Below are positions 63,320-64,000 of a stretch of 64,000 bases of DNA, piece by piece. The notes beneath the pieces were generated by a model. That model made no database searches. It was not told the origin of the DNA and worked only from the letters and a program-made list of their open reading frames with translations. Source of the stretch: Agaribacillus aureus (lineage in GTDB: Bacteria > Bacteroidota > Bacteroidia > Cytophagales > Cyclobacteriaceae). Both the position numbers and the translations under genes were made by a program. How positions within the stretch are numbered: the stretch's first letter is position 1; every line of letters begins with the position of its first letter. The DNA is taken from positions 124,001-188,000 of the forward strand of contig JAUJEB010000007.1 of the NCBI GenBank assembly GCA_030442055.1, given 5' to 3'.

Positions 63320-64000
63320 TTAAGAAAATTGACCGGACCTGCTTTTTAAATTTTCCAATATATCCTTCGTCATTTTTTCCAGGTCATATTCATGCTGCCA
63401 CCCCCAGTCATTCCTTGCCACAGAGTCGTCAATGCTATTGGGCCATGATTGAGCAATGGACTGCCGGAAATCCGGTTTGTAATTGATAATGAAACCAGGT
63501 ATATAACGGCTTATGGCTTCGGCAATTTCTTCCGGACCGAAACTCATAGCGGCCAGGTTGTAGCTGGACCTTACCGAGATATTGCTTTTTTCCGCTGCCA
63601 TCAATTCTATGGTTGCTTTAATGGCATCGGGCATATACATCATCGGAAGCATGGTGCCTTTTTGCAAAAAACAGTCAAAAACCTGTCCAGATAACGCCTT
63701 AAAGAAGATATCTACGGCATAGTCGGTAGTACCGCCGCCGGGCTGGGCTTTGTAGCCGATAAGCCCGGGATACCTGATGCTCCGGATGTCCACACCATAT
63801 TTTAAAAAATAATACTCACACCATCTTTCTCCTGCCAGCTTGCTGATACCGTAAACTGTGTTAGGATTCATGACAGTGGTTTGGGGGGTCATGTCGGCCG
63901 GGGTATCCGGTCCGAAAATGGCAATGGAACTGGGCCAGTAAATTTTGCTGATCTTTTTTTCCCTGGCAATGTCAAGGCTGTTGATTAAGCCTTCCATATT
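63320..64000 (-). CDS. SDR-type L-threonine 3-dehydrogenase, C-terminal part (runs off right edge)
   Basis: At least 226 residues, still open at base 64000; the first visible ATG is internal. WPSSIAIFG followed by NTVYGISKLAGERWCEYY gives the Ser-Tyr-Lys active site of extended SDRs. RYPGLIGYKAQPGGGTTDY is characteristic of the SDR-type threonine dehydrogenases of Bacteroidota, which oxidise threonine to 2-amino-3-ketobutyrate with NAD. The N-terminal Rossmann glycine motif lies outside the window. Confidence 0.82.
   Translation of the reverse strand, partial: NMEGLINSLDIAREKKISKIYWPSSIAIFGPDTPADMTPQTTVMNPNTVYGISKLAGERWCEYYFLKYGVDIRSIRYPGLIGYKAQPGGGTTDYAVDIFFKALSGQVFDCFLQKGTMLPMMYMPDAIKATIELMAAEKSNISVRSSYNLAAMSFGPEEIAEAISRYIPGFIINYKPDFRQSIAQSWPNSIDDSVARNDWGWQHEYDLEKMTKDILENLKSRSGQFS

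Overview
The window reads as a chromosomal segment of a Bacteroidota bacterium, most likely of the order Cytophagales (a Fulvivirga-like marine relative is a guess). Supporting signs are a type IX secretion sorting domain on one protein, TAnnTTTG-type -7 boxes, almost no Shine-Dalgarno sequences, Bacteroidota-style RHS proteins with a DUF6443-like start, and many GxVGIGTxxP surface proteins. No rRNA, tRNA, CRISPR array or phage structural module was seen.

Layout. (1) 1-9266: surface polysaccharide locus. A partial glycan gene on the minus strand, a Wzz-like chain-length protein, then a near-complete pseudaminic acid operon: pseB, pseC, an SpsF-like cytidylyltransferase, a fused pseG-pseH, a formyltransferase, a PIG-L deacetylase and pseI. 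(2) 9267-33695: accessory region. Eight paralogous secreted fibre-like proteins share an invariant C-terminal domain and have variable stalks. Most have a shared 17-bp palindrome upstream (GTGACAT-N3-ATGTCAC). Embedded among them are a two-gene RHS toxin system with an adjacent candidate immunity gene, a trail of orphan toxin tips and immunity genes, two decayed copies of a REP-associated tyrosine transposase, a five-copy hairpin-containing repeat and a 66-75 aa helix-turn-helix protein. (3) 33700-34060: two tandem 184-bp repeats, each with four short dyads. (4) 34101-39205: cytochrome c maturation genes ccmB, ccmC, a ccmD-like gene, ccmE (CxxxY type) and ccmF. (5) 39208-50713: housekeeping genes: uridine kinase, RdgB, two FKBP lipoproteins, a DHH phosphoesterase, Ndk, a flippase-like membrane protein, ScpA, Dxs, an alpha/beta hydrolase and 3-hydroxyanthranilate dioxygenase. 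(6) 50931-54222: an iron/B12-type ABC importer. (7) 54278-56900: a BlaI/M56 sensor pair behind two ACGAC-N4-GTCGT operators. (8) 56970-64000, minus strand: an EnvC-like protein, a DUF4292-like lipoprotein, a TPR protein, a polysaccharide flippase, an enoyl-CoA hydratase and a partial SDR-type threonine dehydrogenase.

Most interesting part. The 17-bp palindrome recurs eight times between 9.6 and 32.5 kb, at spacings to start codons that cluster near 105 and 156 nt. It marks the fibre-like genes plus a coiled-coil/barrel protein, and one copy follows the small HTH gene. I read this as a candidate regulon of surface fibres that contains an RHS toxin locus. The regulator assignment and any fibre-toxin partnership are inference only.
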